Shown here piece by piece: positions 1 to 8,222 of a stretch of 8,462 nucleotides of DNA. Below the pieces are notes generated by a model, which was not told where the DNA came from, did not search any database, and saw only the letters and a program-made list of their open reading frames with translations. The DNA is from CAZADH01 sp964483805. Its GTDB lineage: Bacteria; Muiribacteriota; Ozemobacteria; Ozemobacterales; Ozemobacteraceae. The position numbers were made by a program, and so were the translations under genes. The stretch lies in contig CAZADH010000274.1 in assembly GCA_964483805.1 (NCBI GenBank), positions 1-8,462 on the forward strand. Direction: 5' to 3'. The first letter of the stretch is position 1, and every line of letters starts with the position of its first letter.

Positions 1-6
1 TTTCAT
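1..6 (-). CDS. Start of downstream operon gene (first two codons only)
   Basis: Only ATG AAA (Met-Lys) lies inside the window, so the product cannot be named. The start is supported by two things seen directly. The ATG overlaps the TGA stop of the giant membrane protein gene in the sequence ATGA, a typical arrangement for translational coupling. A strong Shine-Dalgarno sequence, AAAGGAG (minus strand of 14-20), lies 7 nt upstream, inside the end of the preceding gene. Together they suggest that the leftward operon continues past the window edge and that this gene is translated in step with the giant protein. The MK beginning would suit a signal peptide, but two residues cannot show it. Confidence 0.6.
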
Positions 7-3000
7 GATGGATCTCCTTTGTTGGTGTCGGGGACGGGGATGGTGTGAAGAACAGGTGTTGGTTCCGGTTGGGTGGGCGCGGCCGGTGGGGTGTCGACAA
101 ACGAAGTCGACCAGGTGAACCAAGGCAGTCGATACAAATACCACAAACCGATCAACAGAAGGCCAAACACGGCGGACAGTTCACTCAGACCGATTGTTTC
201 ACGCAGCACGGGCCAGTCGCCGCGCACGACTTCGTGGGTGAACCAGGCGGCGGCGGCGGGCAGTGCGGCGAGAACCAACAGCATCAACCCGGCGAGGAAC
301 CGGCGGTGGGTCCACAGGCCGAGTCCGCCCGCGACGAGCAGCGCCACGAGCCATGCCAGCGCAATCTGCACCGGGAGCAGGAAGCGCCGCTCGATGACCG
401 GGAGCGTGACCGTGATCGACCGCGTGAACTCACCGTCGCCAATGTTGATGGCGTCGCATCCGTAACAGTATCGGGTGGGTCCGGTTGGCTGGGCGAACAC
501 CACCGGCAGGATGCCGGCCGAGGTCAGCCCCGTGGCGGCCGCTGGGGTCGTACTCACGGGCATCACGTTGCTCATGGCCACCTGTGACTTGGCCAGGCGA
601 CGCTCATCGCGGAAAGTCGGCGCGAAGTCCACACTGGGCGCCTGGCCCGGCCAGAATGGATCCGCGTTGGCGGCAAGCGTGCGGAAACCAACGGGGCCTC
701 GCCACAGCGCCACCTGGCTGGGCAGGTCGAACTGCCAGACCACTTTCGCGATGTTGAGCGAGAACCCGGGTAGCGAAAAGCGCAGTTCCCGACTGTCGCC
801 GTCCCAGGGTTGTGTCGGTTCGAGGACGGTGAAACCGACGACGAAGCTGCGATACTCGTTGTTCTCGAATTCGGACCGCTTGAGTGGCAGCAACAACGTG
901 CCGTCGGGGTCGCGACCGGTCTTGCGCGGTTGGCCGTTGAGCGTGCAGTCGAGGATGACGGTGTTCGAGGCGAGACCGACCACACGCAGAAACTGCCGTG
1001 TGTTGTTGCGGATGTGGAGGGCGTACCGGGTCATGACCGCACCTTGATCGTTGACGAAGGTGCGGATGTTGGCGGCGTCGAGTTGCGCCGTCTCGACCTC
1101 GGCCTGGGTCTGACGCCGCACGCGGAGACTCAAGGTGGGCGGGCGGATGAACCGGTAGCAGGTGACCAGATCCTGGTCACCCAGGGCCCGCAACGAACCG
1201 GGCAATTCGGCCAGGTCGACCTGGGTCAGTTGCTCGGATCGCAGCGGTTCGACGAGCAGGCGGGCCGAGGTCAAGAGCACGTGGCCCTTGGCGGTTTCGA
1301 TGTTCCCCAGCGGCCGGATCTCGAGCAGGCGCGGCAGATCGAGGGCAAACTCGCCTTCGACGGCCGGGAGGGGTTGATCGAGCAATACGCGGTATGACAA
1401 TCGTCCCTGGCGCCTTGCCTTCAAATGGATGACCACCTGACGGTTGGCCCCGGTCGTCGGGGTGTCGAAAGCGCGCAGATCGGTACCGGAGATCTCGCGG
1501 ACCACCGTGTCGGTGCCCAGGCCCAGCACGATGGTGTCGATCGGACCCTGTTGCACGTCGAGATCGAGTTGCCACTGCAAGGCAATGACGCCTTCGCTGA
1601 CCGCATAATGCAGGCCGCTTTCGGCAAATGCCCGTGCGGGTTGGGGTTTCTCGAGCATGGGCGCGGTGGCGCTGGCTGCCGGTTGGTTGGTGTCGCTTTC
1701 TTCTTCGAAAGGACGCCAGTTGACCGTGATCAGGGAAGCGGGCTGGAGAACCGCCGTCACCGTGGTGGTGCGCGCATCGCCGGTCAGGGTCGTCGTGACT
1801 GCCGGATTGATGGTGATGTGCTGGCGGGCCCGGGGCAGCGTCAACTCGCAGCGCGCCATGGCCAGAATCGGCATCGGGAGAGTGAATCCATCGGTGCGGA
1901 CCTGCGGATTTCGCTTGCTGTCAAGGTCTTTGCACATCCGGATCTCGATGACGGCGCGGCCCGTGCGATCGGTGATCAGGCCCGCGTCATCGGCCGACGA
2001 GTCAACCCGTGACGCCCGGCGCATGGGGGCCATGTTGTTCTGCACCATCTGTTGCATCTGCACCTGTTGCGGTGCGGCATTGAGTTGTTGGGCGTCATTG
2101 CGGCCCGGCAGCTCGGGGACCGGTGTGCTGCCGAGGCCCAGGGCCATCTGCGCCGGTTCACCGTCGATCTTGACCTCGGTGATTCCCGCTCCGGCGGTCG
2201 GCAGTGGCAACACCTTGAACCCGCGCCCGAGCAGATCGACTTCATAGCGGGCTTCGAGTTCGACGCGGTCGCCGACGACGCGCCCTCGGATCAGGCCGTC
2301 GACCACGGTGACGCCGGCCGGAGGGCACCAGCGGGCCGGGTCGGGCTTCGGCGTGCCCANNNNNNNNNNGATAGTCCCAGGTCGAGCGGTCGAGATGCAC
2401 CAGATCGGCATCCTTGGGCAACCGGTCACCCAGTTGCGAATACGGGACGACAATGTCGATGATGCGCTCCACCCGTGGGTCGAACCCGGGTCGCGCTGCG
2501 GTCGGCGTCTCGGCGCGTGCGGCTCCAGCCAGAGCCAAGACCAGGAAGATCGCGGTGACCGTCGCGGCTGTCGTGGGTGCCGTCGGCGCGGCGTGGCGCG
2601 CAGGCAACAGTTTGACCAGCCCGCGAATCCACAAGACAGCCAGGGCGAGAACCAGGCCGAGCAGATNNNNNNNNNNCCGAACCGGGGACGAGCCGCTCGT
2701 GGAAGACGAGGCCCATGCCATTGGCGGCCAACAAGAGAGCGGCGAGTACCGGACAGTGCCAGCGCACCGCCTTGCCGATGGCGAAACCAAACGCGAGGCC
2801 CAGGACGGCGAAACAGAGACGGGCGATGAACGGCAGCGGTTCGACGAGCAACTGGCCCGACAGCGCCAGCGTCTGGTCTGCCGGCAGCAGCGATCGCGAG
2901 AAACTGCGGCCGTTGCCCACAATTGTTGTATGTTTCTTCACCGAGCGGGCGCCCCGCTCCCGGGCACCGCCGCCGCCCGACACCTCACTCTTGCGGCGGG

Positions 3001-5563
3001 ATTCGCGTTGCGGCACGGGGCCGCTGACCCCGGCTCCACTCGACACCCGCCGCTTCGACTCGACCCGACCGGGGCCGTCCTCGGTACTCTTGTCGGCCAG
3101 TCGATCGGACAGGTCGGCGGCAGGCGCGTTGCGGCCGTGCGCCTGTGACGGGTCGGCGTCGAGGCGCGCGTAGGCCCCGGCATCGCCGCCCTCGGCCTCG
3201 TCGAGGCTTGTTGGTGCCGCTTGCGGACTCGAGAGCACCGGGCTTCTGACGCTGAACATCGTGGCCTTCGGCCGGCTGCCGCAGACCATGGGACCACTGA
3301 GCGAGGCCAGGAAGGTGATCACGAGCAGAAGGGCGATGGCCACGACGGCGACGATCGCACCGGTCGGATAGTTCGTGCGCATCCGCCGCCAGATCGCGAC
3401 GGCCACGGCAACGACCACGAACAGAAAGAGGAGGATGACCAACCCGCCGTCGCTTAGCCAGTCACCACAACCGGCGGCGATGGTCAGGGGCAGATATGGA
3501 GGATCCTCCTGCCACCGATCGGTGGTGGACTGCAGCGGGCTGAAGCCATACCGTTCGGGGGTGAAGATCTGCCACTGGGCAGCCGAGACCGGGACGCCGA
3601 ATGCCGGGGTTTCGAAGGCCACATCGGTTCGCGAAGTCACCTCGGGGCCCTGGGTCGTCGTGATGACGCGCACGTTGAACGGGACCCCACGCCCGACGGC
3701 ACGGGTCACTTCGGCCAGCGGGATGAGCAGGCTGCCCGAGCCTTCTCCGGCTGCGACATTCCCCGGCGGCACGCCGTTGACCTCGACGGAGTCGAGTTTC
3801 TGGCCGGCCGGCAGGCGAATGGGCAGGAATTGCAGTAGCCGGTTCTTCAGGGTCAATTCGAGTGTATGCGTGATCGCGCGCGTTTCGGTGAGGACGGTGG
3901 TGGCGGCCAGGCGGTCGCCGGCAGCAACCGGGGTCTCGACGTCTGGATGACGCGTGACCGCGAGTGCCAGCATTCCGGGTTCCGGGGGCCGCGCATACCG
4001 GAAGGCCAGCAGAATCATGCCGCCGACCCGCTGACGCAACTCCTCGGGGAGCGCCGACACGTCTTCGCTGCTCAACCACAGATCGTTCAACTGCGGGGCA
4101 AACACCGGTTGCACTTCGACGGAGGTGATCGCCTCGACCCCGAGGTGACCCCGATCCTCGACGACATGAGCAAAAGCGGGCACTGGCAGATCGAGGCGTT
4201 GGCTGGTGCTGGTCATCTTGACGGCAAAGACGAGGTGGAGCCGCAACGGATCGCGGGTCAATGCCTCGAAAACAATATGAAGTATTGCACCCTCGCTGGC
4301 CGGGCGCACGTCGTGGGACGCATACCCGTTGCCGCGGACATCGAGTACTTCGACCCCGGCAGGCAGTCGCACATCGAGGGAGGCAATCGCCGCACGATAG
4401 ATGCGCACGTCGGCCTCGGTCTCGCCCCGCAAAAGCCCTTCGCCAATTGAATACAAAGTATTGCTGTTGACGTGGACCAGTGCCGCCTCGGTGCGCGTCG
4501 GCCCGGTGTTGCCAACCGACAGCGGCCGCGGTTGTGTGCCCGCATCGGACCCGGTCGCCGCCGCGCCGGCTTCATCGCCCGCATCGGCGTCGTCGGTGCT
4601 GCCGGCGTCGCCGGTCGAGGTGTTGCTCTGCGTCCAGCGCAGGGTGAGCCGGTCGGTCGGCCCGAGGGTGCCCGTGACCGTGCTGGTCTTGCCGGTCGTG
4701 GTGGTCATGCTGCCTTCGGCGCGGTCCACCTCGCCCACCAGGCCCGGTTCGCCCAGGTCGAAGGTGAACGACGCGTACGGTACCCGCGGGATCGCGCAAC
4801 TCACCGCTTGCACCGTGGGGTCGCCGGTCGAACCGATGACGAAACGGACGAGCAGTTCGTGTTTGCCGGGGCGATCGAGCAGCAGATGGAAGTCATTCTC
4901 GCGGGGCTGCCGCCCGGGCCAGCGGTTTTCGCGCTTCGTCTGACGCGGCGGCACGCCGCGCAACTTGCTTTGCCAGGCCTCGGTCGGCGCCTCGTTGTCG
5001 GCGATGCCCGAGTACGGAGAAACGATCGCCCCCACCCGCTCGCCGTTGATGCGCACCTCGACCAGTCCGACGTCGCCGCCCGGCAACGGCACTTCCACCC
5101 ACTGTTCGCGCGGAACGACCAACTCGAAGCGCGCCGTGACCGCCAGTGTGCGACTGGCGAGTTGGCCCGTGTAACTGGCCCGGGTCATGAAGTGGTCGAG
5201 GCCGATCTCCGGTTGTGGGCTGGCCGGACGCCGCGACAGATACGCTTCTTTGGCCGCCTTCATCTCGTCATACAACCCGCGTGGCACCAGCATGCCGTTG
5301 GGTGCATCCGGGCGCGTGAAGAGATCCTTGATGTCGACGAAAGGCAGATACCGGACACGTTCCGACAGTTTTCCATCGGCCCGGGCCGGGACGCCGGCCG
5401 CTCCCGAGGAAATTGCGTGTGGGGCTGCCGTCATCGCCTCCTGGGCATGGGCGAGGGCGACGAACGACACGGCGACAAGAAGGGCAACGGCGGCGAAGCC
5501 GACGGTCGTTGGTGCGAATGACCGGCCACCACACGGAAAACGAGGTTGTCGGGGTGAAGACAT
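3..5563 (-). CDS. Giant secreted or membrane-anchored protein with duplicated ectodomain (function unknown; two assembly gaps)
   Basis: I do not recognise a named family. As given, the reading frame changes at two 10-N runs; with gap lengths divisible by three, one frame runs to the TGA at 5-3. With zero-length gaps the product is 1846 residues. The ATG at 5563 is chosen because AAGGAGGG precedes it closely and a signal peptide follows (hydrophobic core about 21-37, likely cleavage after AHA at 38-40). Ectodomain 1 spans about 64-690 and is followed by helices at about 702-724 and 733-757. A charged low-complexity linker (770-890) leads to helices at about 911-930, 937-955, 964-983 and 994-1014. 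Ectodomain 2 (about 1024-1700) precedes helices at about 1721-1742, 1748-1767 and 1787-1806 and a proline-rich tail. The two ectodomains are clearly homologous. Basic residues at the inner ends of the helices (WRRMR, GKAVRW, WTHRR) place both outside the membrane. No catalytic motif is evident. Two separate genes remain possible if a gap hides a stop and start. Confidence 0.8.
14..20 (-). promoter_or_regulatory. Ribosome binding site of the downstream gene
   Basis: AAAGGAG on the minus strand, 7 nt before the ATG at 6-4. It sits inside the last codons of the giant protein gene. Its closeness to the consensus is the main reason to believe that a gene starts at the ATGA overlap. Confidence 0.6.
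444..2484 (-). repeat. Second copy of duplicated ectodomain (protein-level repeat)
   Basis: It encodes residues about 1024-1700 of the rebuilt protein, numbered with zero-length gaps. Counterparts of the first copy are LEARYEV...VLPLP...EVKIDGE (about 1095-1129), TTTLTGDARTTTVTAVL...ITVNW (1250-1275), DLAELPGSLR with YRFIRPP (1443-1469), and LHIRNNTRQFLRVVGL with LLLPL (1509-1554). A Gln/Met/Asn-rich insert (about 1151-1171) has no counterpart in copy 1. A short Cys pair, CYGC (about 1693-1696), lies just before the membrane-proximal part. The order of all blocks is kept, which points to an old duplication of the whole ectodomain rather than chance domain sharing. Confidence 0.7.
2360..2369. 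other. Assembly gap (10 N) inside the giant gene
   Basis: Ten Ns separate two stretches that both read as good protein in different frames: ...DRSTWDY before the gap and GTPKPDP... after it, in the minus direction. Frame arithmetic requires a true length divisible by three. With length zero the broken codon becomes CTG (Leu), giving WDYLGTPK, which lines up with YDEMKAAK in the first ectodomain copy. The Ns are therefore probably a placeholder rather than missing sequence. Confidence 0.9.
2667..2676. other. Assembly gap (10 N) inside the giant gene
   Basis: Ten Ns interrupt the membrane-helix region between the ectodomains. The protein before the gap ends ...HERLVPGS, and after it reads LLGLVLALAV in another frame (minus direction). 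A true length divisible by three restores the frame. With length zero the split codon is GAT (Asp), giving VPGSDLLGLVLAL, a short polar loop leading straight into a transmembrane helix. Confidence 0.9.
3494..5374 (-). repeat. First copy of duplicated ectodomain (protein-level repeat)
   Basis: This stretch encodes residues about 64-690 of the giant protein. It aligns by eye, in the same order, with residues about 1024-1700. Landmarks are VTARFEL...EVPLP...EVRINGE (about 142-175), TTTTGKTSTVTGTL...LTLRW (287-310), DVSALPEELR with FRYARPP (501-527), and LTLKNRLLQFLPIRLPAG with LLIPL (570-616). The pattern of short alternating hydrophobic stretches, VPLP-type turns and G-D/N-G loops looks like beta-sandwich repeats. 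An Asp/Ala/Gly-rich insert (about 317-345) is not matched in the second copy. The similarity is at protein level and too diverged for DNA recombination. Confidence 0.7.
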
Positions 5564-5567
5564 CGAG

Positions 5568-5575
5568 CCCTCCTT
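5568..5575 (-). promoter_or_regulatory. Ribosome binding site setting the start of the giant gene
   Basis: AAGGAGGG on the minus strand, with the GGAGG core 5 nt from the ATG at 5563-5561. The open frame extends upstream to an ATG at 5662, but that would add 33 Arg-rich residues in front of the signal peptide and would run through the hairpin at 5586-5607. This site therefore decides the start. Confidence 0.75.
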
Positions 5576-5585
5576 GACAAGCAGG

Positions 5586-5607
5586 AACGCCGGCCGAAGC
5601 CGGCGTT
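5586..5607 (-). promoter_or_regulatory. Perfect 9-bp hairpin with UUCG tetraloop in the PBP-giant gene spacer
   Basis: On the minus strand AACGCCGGC pairs perfectly with GCCGGCGTT around the loop TTCG. The closing C(UUCG)G is the well-known extra-stable tetraloop. The hairpin lies 88 nt past the stop codon of the PBP gene and 10 nt before the Shine-Dalgarno of the giant gene. It is not followed by a T-run (the next bases are CCTGCTTGTC), so it is not a classic intrinsic terminator. It could be a partial terminator, a stabilising or processing hairpin that sets different levels for the two genes, or a structure near the ribosome binding site that affects initiation. Confidence 0.55.
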
Positions 5608-5695
5608 GTTGCCTTGCGATGCGGGATCCCGACCCGCGGGTGCCGGTCCTGGGGTGACGCAATCGGTCTCGCCGACGACGCCACCACTTGCAGGA

Positions 5696-8104
5696 TTAAT
5701 CGAAACCTTCGCGAAAATCAACCTTGGGTTGCATGACCACCCCTGGTTCGCGACTGCGGGGCGCTCCCGGCGAAACCCCGTCGGATTCAGGATTTGCGGA
5801 CCGCGGCGTCGTTCCCGGCGCGCGTCCCCCGTAGATCACAGCGTCGTCGAAATCACCCGCGTTGATCTTCACGCTGGGGCCGGCGGCCGGAGCACCCGCA
5901 CCGTTGCCCGCCTGCGCGTAGTCGGTGCGGAAAAAGTCGTTGTCGGCCTGCATGGCGGCGACAGCGGCGCTGTTGTTGCTCGCCACCTCGACACCGTCGT
6001 CATCACCACCGCCACCGCCACCACCGCCGCCGTGGTAGCAGGTTTGCGTCGGCACGCACTCGCGCGGGAAGCACTGGTTCACCGCAGTCGGACAACCGTT
6101 GACCGCGAGTTTGCCGCTGGCGAGGCACATGCGCACGCGCACGGCGCCCTCGGGAACGGGGAACTGGCTGGGCGGGTAACTCGCCACCGCTTTCTCCATA
6201 TAGCTCCTCCAGACCGGACAGCAGACGACACCGCCGGCTTTCCCGTGGCCCAGTGTGCGAACATGGTCGTAACCGAACTGGACGACGGTCACCATCTCGG
6301 GCGTGTAGCCGTTGAACCAGGCATCGACGTAGTCGTTCGTCGTGCCGGTCTTCCCGGCAACCGCGCGGCCAGGGAGGCGCGCGCCCTTGCCCGTACCCAT
6401 TTCGACGGCACCCTGCAACATGTCGGTGATGACGGCGGCGTAAGCGGCCTTCATTACTTCACGGGCCTGCGGCACGTACTCGTCGAGAATGTTGCCGTCG
6501 CGGTCTTCGACCTTCAGAATCGACAACGGCGTGACGTAGATGCCTTGATTGGCAAACACGCCGTACGCCGAAGCCATCTCGAGGGGCGTGATGCACGCAG
6601 AACCCAGAGCCATGCTCAGGTTCGGCTCGATCTTCGAGGTGACCCCGAGTTTGCGGGTGAAACGAACCACGCGTTGGGGGGTGAGTTTGTCGATCAGCTT
6701 GACCGCCGGCACATTGTAACTGTTGTGGATGGCTTTGCGCAGCGTAATGGATCCGTGGAACTTCAGATCGTAGTTCTTGGGTGCCCAGACCTTGTGGCTC
6801 CATGGGTTCACGAAACTGATCGGTTCATCGAGGATCATATCACCAGGAAGCATGCCGCTCTCGATCGCGCACCCGTAAACGAACGGTTTGAACGAACTGC
6901 CGGGCTGGCGGTAGGCCTGGGTGACCCGGTTGAATTGTGAGGCCTCGAAACTGCGGCCCCCAACCATGGCGAGAATATGGCCGTTTCGGGGATTGATGCT
7001 CACCAATGCCCCGTTCATTTCGGGGTCTTTTTCGATTGGTCGTGACTTGATGATGTCGGCATTCTGGAAGGCCTGATCGGCCAGTTTCTGCAAATCGAGA
7101 TCGAGCGTGGTATGAACCTTGAGGCCCCCGTTGTAGACCAGGTTGGCTCCGTATTTCTCGAGCAACTGATCGCGCACATAGGTCACGAAGTAGGGCGCGG
7201 CGAACTTGTTGACCGGGGCTTCGGTCACGTCTTTTATCGGGTTGAGCGGGACCTTCTCGCTGCGGGCAGCCTCGGCCTCCGACGGCGAAATGAAACCAAG
7301 TTCCTGCATCTTGGCCAGCACCAGCATTTTGCGGCTGCGGTTGTTCTCCGGGTTTTTATACGGGGAGAACGCAACCGGGCTCTTCGGAATGCCCGCCAAC
7401 GTGGCGCACTCGGCCAACGTCAGTTCACGGGCCTCTTTGTTGAAATAGAGCTTGGCCGCTGCATCGAGGCCGTACGCACCATGCCCGAAGTAGATCTCGT
7501 TGAGGTAATATGTCAATATTTCGTCTTTACTGAATTTGCGTTCGAGTTGAAAGGCCAGCATGGCCTCTTTCACCTTGCGCTTCAACGACTTTTCATTGGT
7601 GAGAAACGCGTTTTTGATCAATTGTTGGGTCAGTGTCGACCCACCTTCGACCACGCGTCCGGCCTGAAAATTGCGCCAGGCGGCGCGACCGATGCCTTCG
7701 AGATCGATGCCGTAATGTTGGTAGAAGCGTTCGTCTTCGATGGCCACAATGGCGTGCCGCATGTTCTGCGGGACCTCGGCCGCCGGCAGAATGCGGGTGC
7801 GGTTTTCCTCGGCGTGCAGTTGGGCCAGCAGGCGCCCCTTAACGTCGAAAACCTTGGTGGTCAGGTTGGGGCGATAGGTCTGCTCGTTGATGTTGGGCAC
7901 CTGTTCAGAAAAACCCTTGATCACTCCGAACAGGAGGCCGGCGCCGACAATGATCGTCAGGACGACCATCACAAAACCGAGTTTAAAGAAGAACCAGATC
8001 CAGGCGATGATCCGCTGGGTTATGGTTGGCGGCAGATCATCTTCGTCGTCGTTTTCGACGTCATCGAGTTCTTCGGGGTCAATCGGTGGTTGATTCAAAG
8101 ACAT
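5696..8104 (-). CDS. mrcA: Class A penicillin-binding protein 1A (bifunctional peptidoglycan glycosyltransferase/transpeptidase)
   Basis: It polymerises lipid II into glycan strands and crosslinks the stem peptides, acting outside the cytoplasmic membrane. The 802 residues show an acidic cytoplasmic N-terminus (1-26), one membrane anchor (about 34-61) and a GT51 glycosyltransferase domain. The latter contains EDERFYQHYGID (catalytic Glu123), GGSTLTQQLIKNAFL (154-168), RKVKEAMLAFQLER (176-189) and YYLNEIYFGHGAYG (199-212). The transpeptidase domain has all three active-site motifs: SSFK with nucleophile Ser403, SYN at 462-464 and KTG at 585-587. A cysteine-rich segment follows (Cys at 628, 629, 660, 671, 678, 683 and 689), then nine glycines (692-700) and a low-complexity tail of about 100 residues. 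The start has AAAGGTGGG 8 nt upstream. The family is certain; the symbol follows the PBP1A type (also called ponA). It is first in the operon, with its own promoter. Confidence 0.96.
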   Translation of the reverse strand: MSLNQPPIDPEELDDVENDDEDDLPPTITQRIIAWIWFFFKLGFVMVVLTIIVGAGLLFGVIKGFSEQVPNINEQTYRPNLTTKVFDVKGRLLAQLHAEENRTRILPAAEVPQNMRHAIVAIEDERFYQHYGIDLEGIGRAAWRNFQAGRVVEGGSTLTQQLIKNAFLTNEKSLKRKVKEAMLAFQLERKFSKDEILTYYLNEIYFGHGAYGLDAAAKLYFNKEARELTLAECATLAGIPKSPVAFSPYKNPENNRSRKMLVLAKMQELGFISPSEAEAARSEKVPLNPIKDVTEAPVNKFAAPYFVTYVRDQLLEKYGANLVYNGGLKVHTTLDLDLQKLADQAFQNADIIKSRPIEKDPEMNGALVSINPRNGHILAMVGGRSFEASQFNRVTQAYRQPGSSFKPFVYGCAIESGMLPGDMILDEPISFVNPWSHKVWAPKNYDLKFHGSITLRKAIHNSYNVPAVKLIDKLTPQRVVRFTRKLGVTSKIEPNLSMALGSACITPLEMASAYGVFANQGIYVTPLSILKVEDRDGNILDEYVPQAREVMKAAYAAVITDMLQGAVEMGTGKGARLPGRAVAGKTGTTNDYVDAWFNGYTPEMVTVVQFGYDHVRTLGHGKAGGVVCCPVWRSYMEKAVASYPPSQFPVPEGAVRVRMCLASGKLAVNGCPTAVNQCFPRECVPTQTCYHGGGGGGGGGDDDGVEVASNNSAAVAAMQADNDFFRTDYAQAGNGAGAPAAGPSVKINAGDFDDAVIYGGRAPGTTPRSANPESDGVSPGAPRSREPGVVMQPKVDFREGFD
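6005..6031 (-). repeat. Poly-glycine codon tract (Gly9) in the PBP tail
   Basis: Nine consecutive GGC/GGT codons, followed by four Asp codons, encode residues 692-704 at the junction between the cysteine-rich segment and the variable tail of the PBP. It is a low-complexity trinucleotide tract, mixed in third base (GGC/GGT), so it is probably a flexible linker rather than a pure slippage tract. Its length could still vary between strains. Confidence 0.8.
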
Positions 8105-8112
8105 GCAACACG

Positions 8113-8121
8113 CCCACCTTT
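8113..8121 (-). promoter_or_regulatory. Ribosome binding site of the PBP gene
   Basis: AAAGGTGGG on the minus strand, 8 nt before the ATG at 8104-8102. It is a slightly off-consensus but well-placed site that confirms the start in front of the acidic cytoplasmic tail. Confidence 0.65.
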
Positions 8122-8133
8122 CATCGAGACACC

Positions 8134-8162
8134 AGGATACTTCTACATATCGGCAAATTCAA
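8134..8162 (-). promoter_or_regulatory. Probable sigma70-type promoter of the PBP-giant gene operon
   Basis: Minus strand: a -35 box TTGAAT (8162-8157), a 17-bp spacer and a -10 box TATCCT (8139-8134), each matching four of six consensus bases with ideal spacing. The predicted transcript start is about 8127, giving a leader of about 23 nt with the Shine-Dalgarno inside it. No other promoter was seen before the giant gene, so the two genes are likely co-transcribed from here. Confidence 0.5.
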
Positions 8163-8222
8163 GTCGGTGCCCCAGTGCGGTGCATTGTTATCGGCATGGC
8201 GAAAAATTGTGCACGTGGGGTC

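Noticed and set aside
2513..2640. Separate second gene starting inside the giant gene, at the signal-peptide-like segment before AGAARAE
   Set aside because: No ATG or convincing Shine-Dalgarno precedes it in the sequence present, the frame is open upstream, and the topology works as a transmembrane segment. A start hidden in the gap cannot be fully excluded.
4280..4464. Direct repeat AAGTATTGC at 4280-4288 and 4456-4464
   Set aside because: Nine bases only, in two different codon contexts of the same gene, with no further similarity around them. Most likely coincidence.
4472..5521. Plus-strand open frame of 349 codons opposite the giant gene
   Set aside because: Antisense shadow: Arg/Gly-rich with no motif. 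The opposite strand has a signal peptide and coherent domains.
3..5563. Giant gene as a frameshifted pseudogene
   Set aside because: Frame changes occur only at the two N-runs, never in real sequence, and both are cured by gap lengths divisible by three.
5586..5607. Hairpin as a full rho-independent terminator of the PBP gene
   Set aside because: No T-run follows on the minus strand, and the next gene's ribosome binding site begins 10 nt later.
5564..5662. Upstream ATG at 5662 as the start of the giant gene
   Set aside because: It would put 33 Arg-rich residues before a clear signal peptide and run through the hairpin. The ATG at 5563 has a strong, well-placed Shine-Dalgarno.
5606..6940. 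Long plus-strand open frame (444 codons) opposite the PBP gene
   Set aside because: It lies antisense to a certain PBP reading frame. Its translation is Arg/His/Ala-rich without domain character, as expected from the complement of GC-rich codons.
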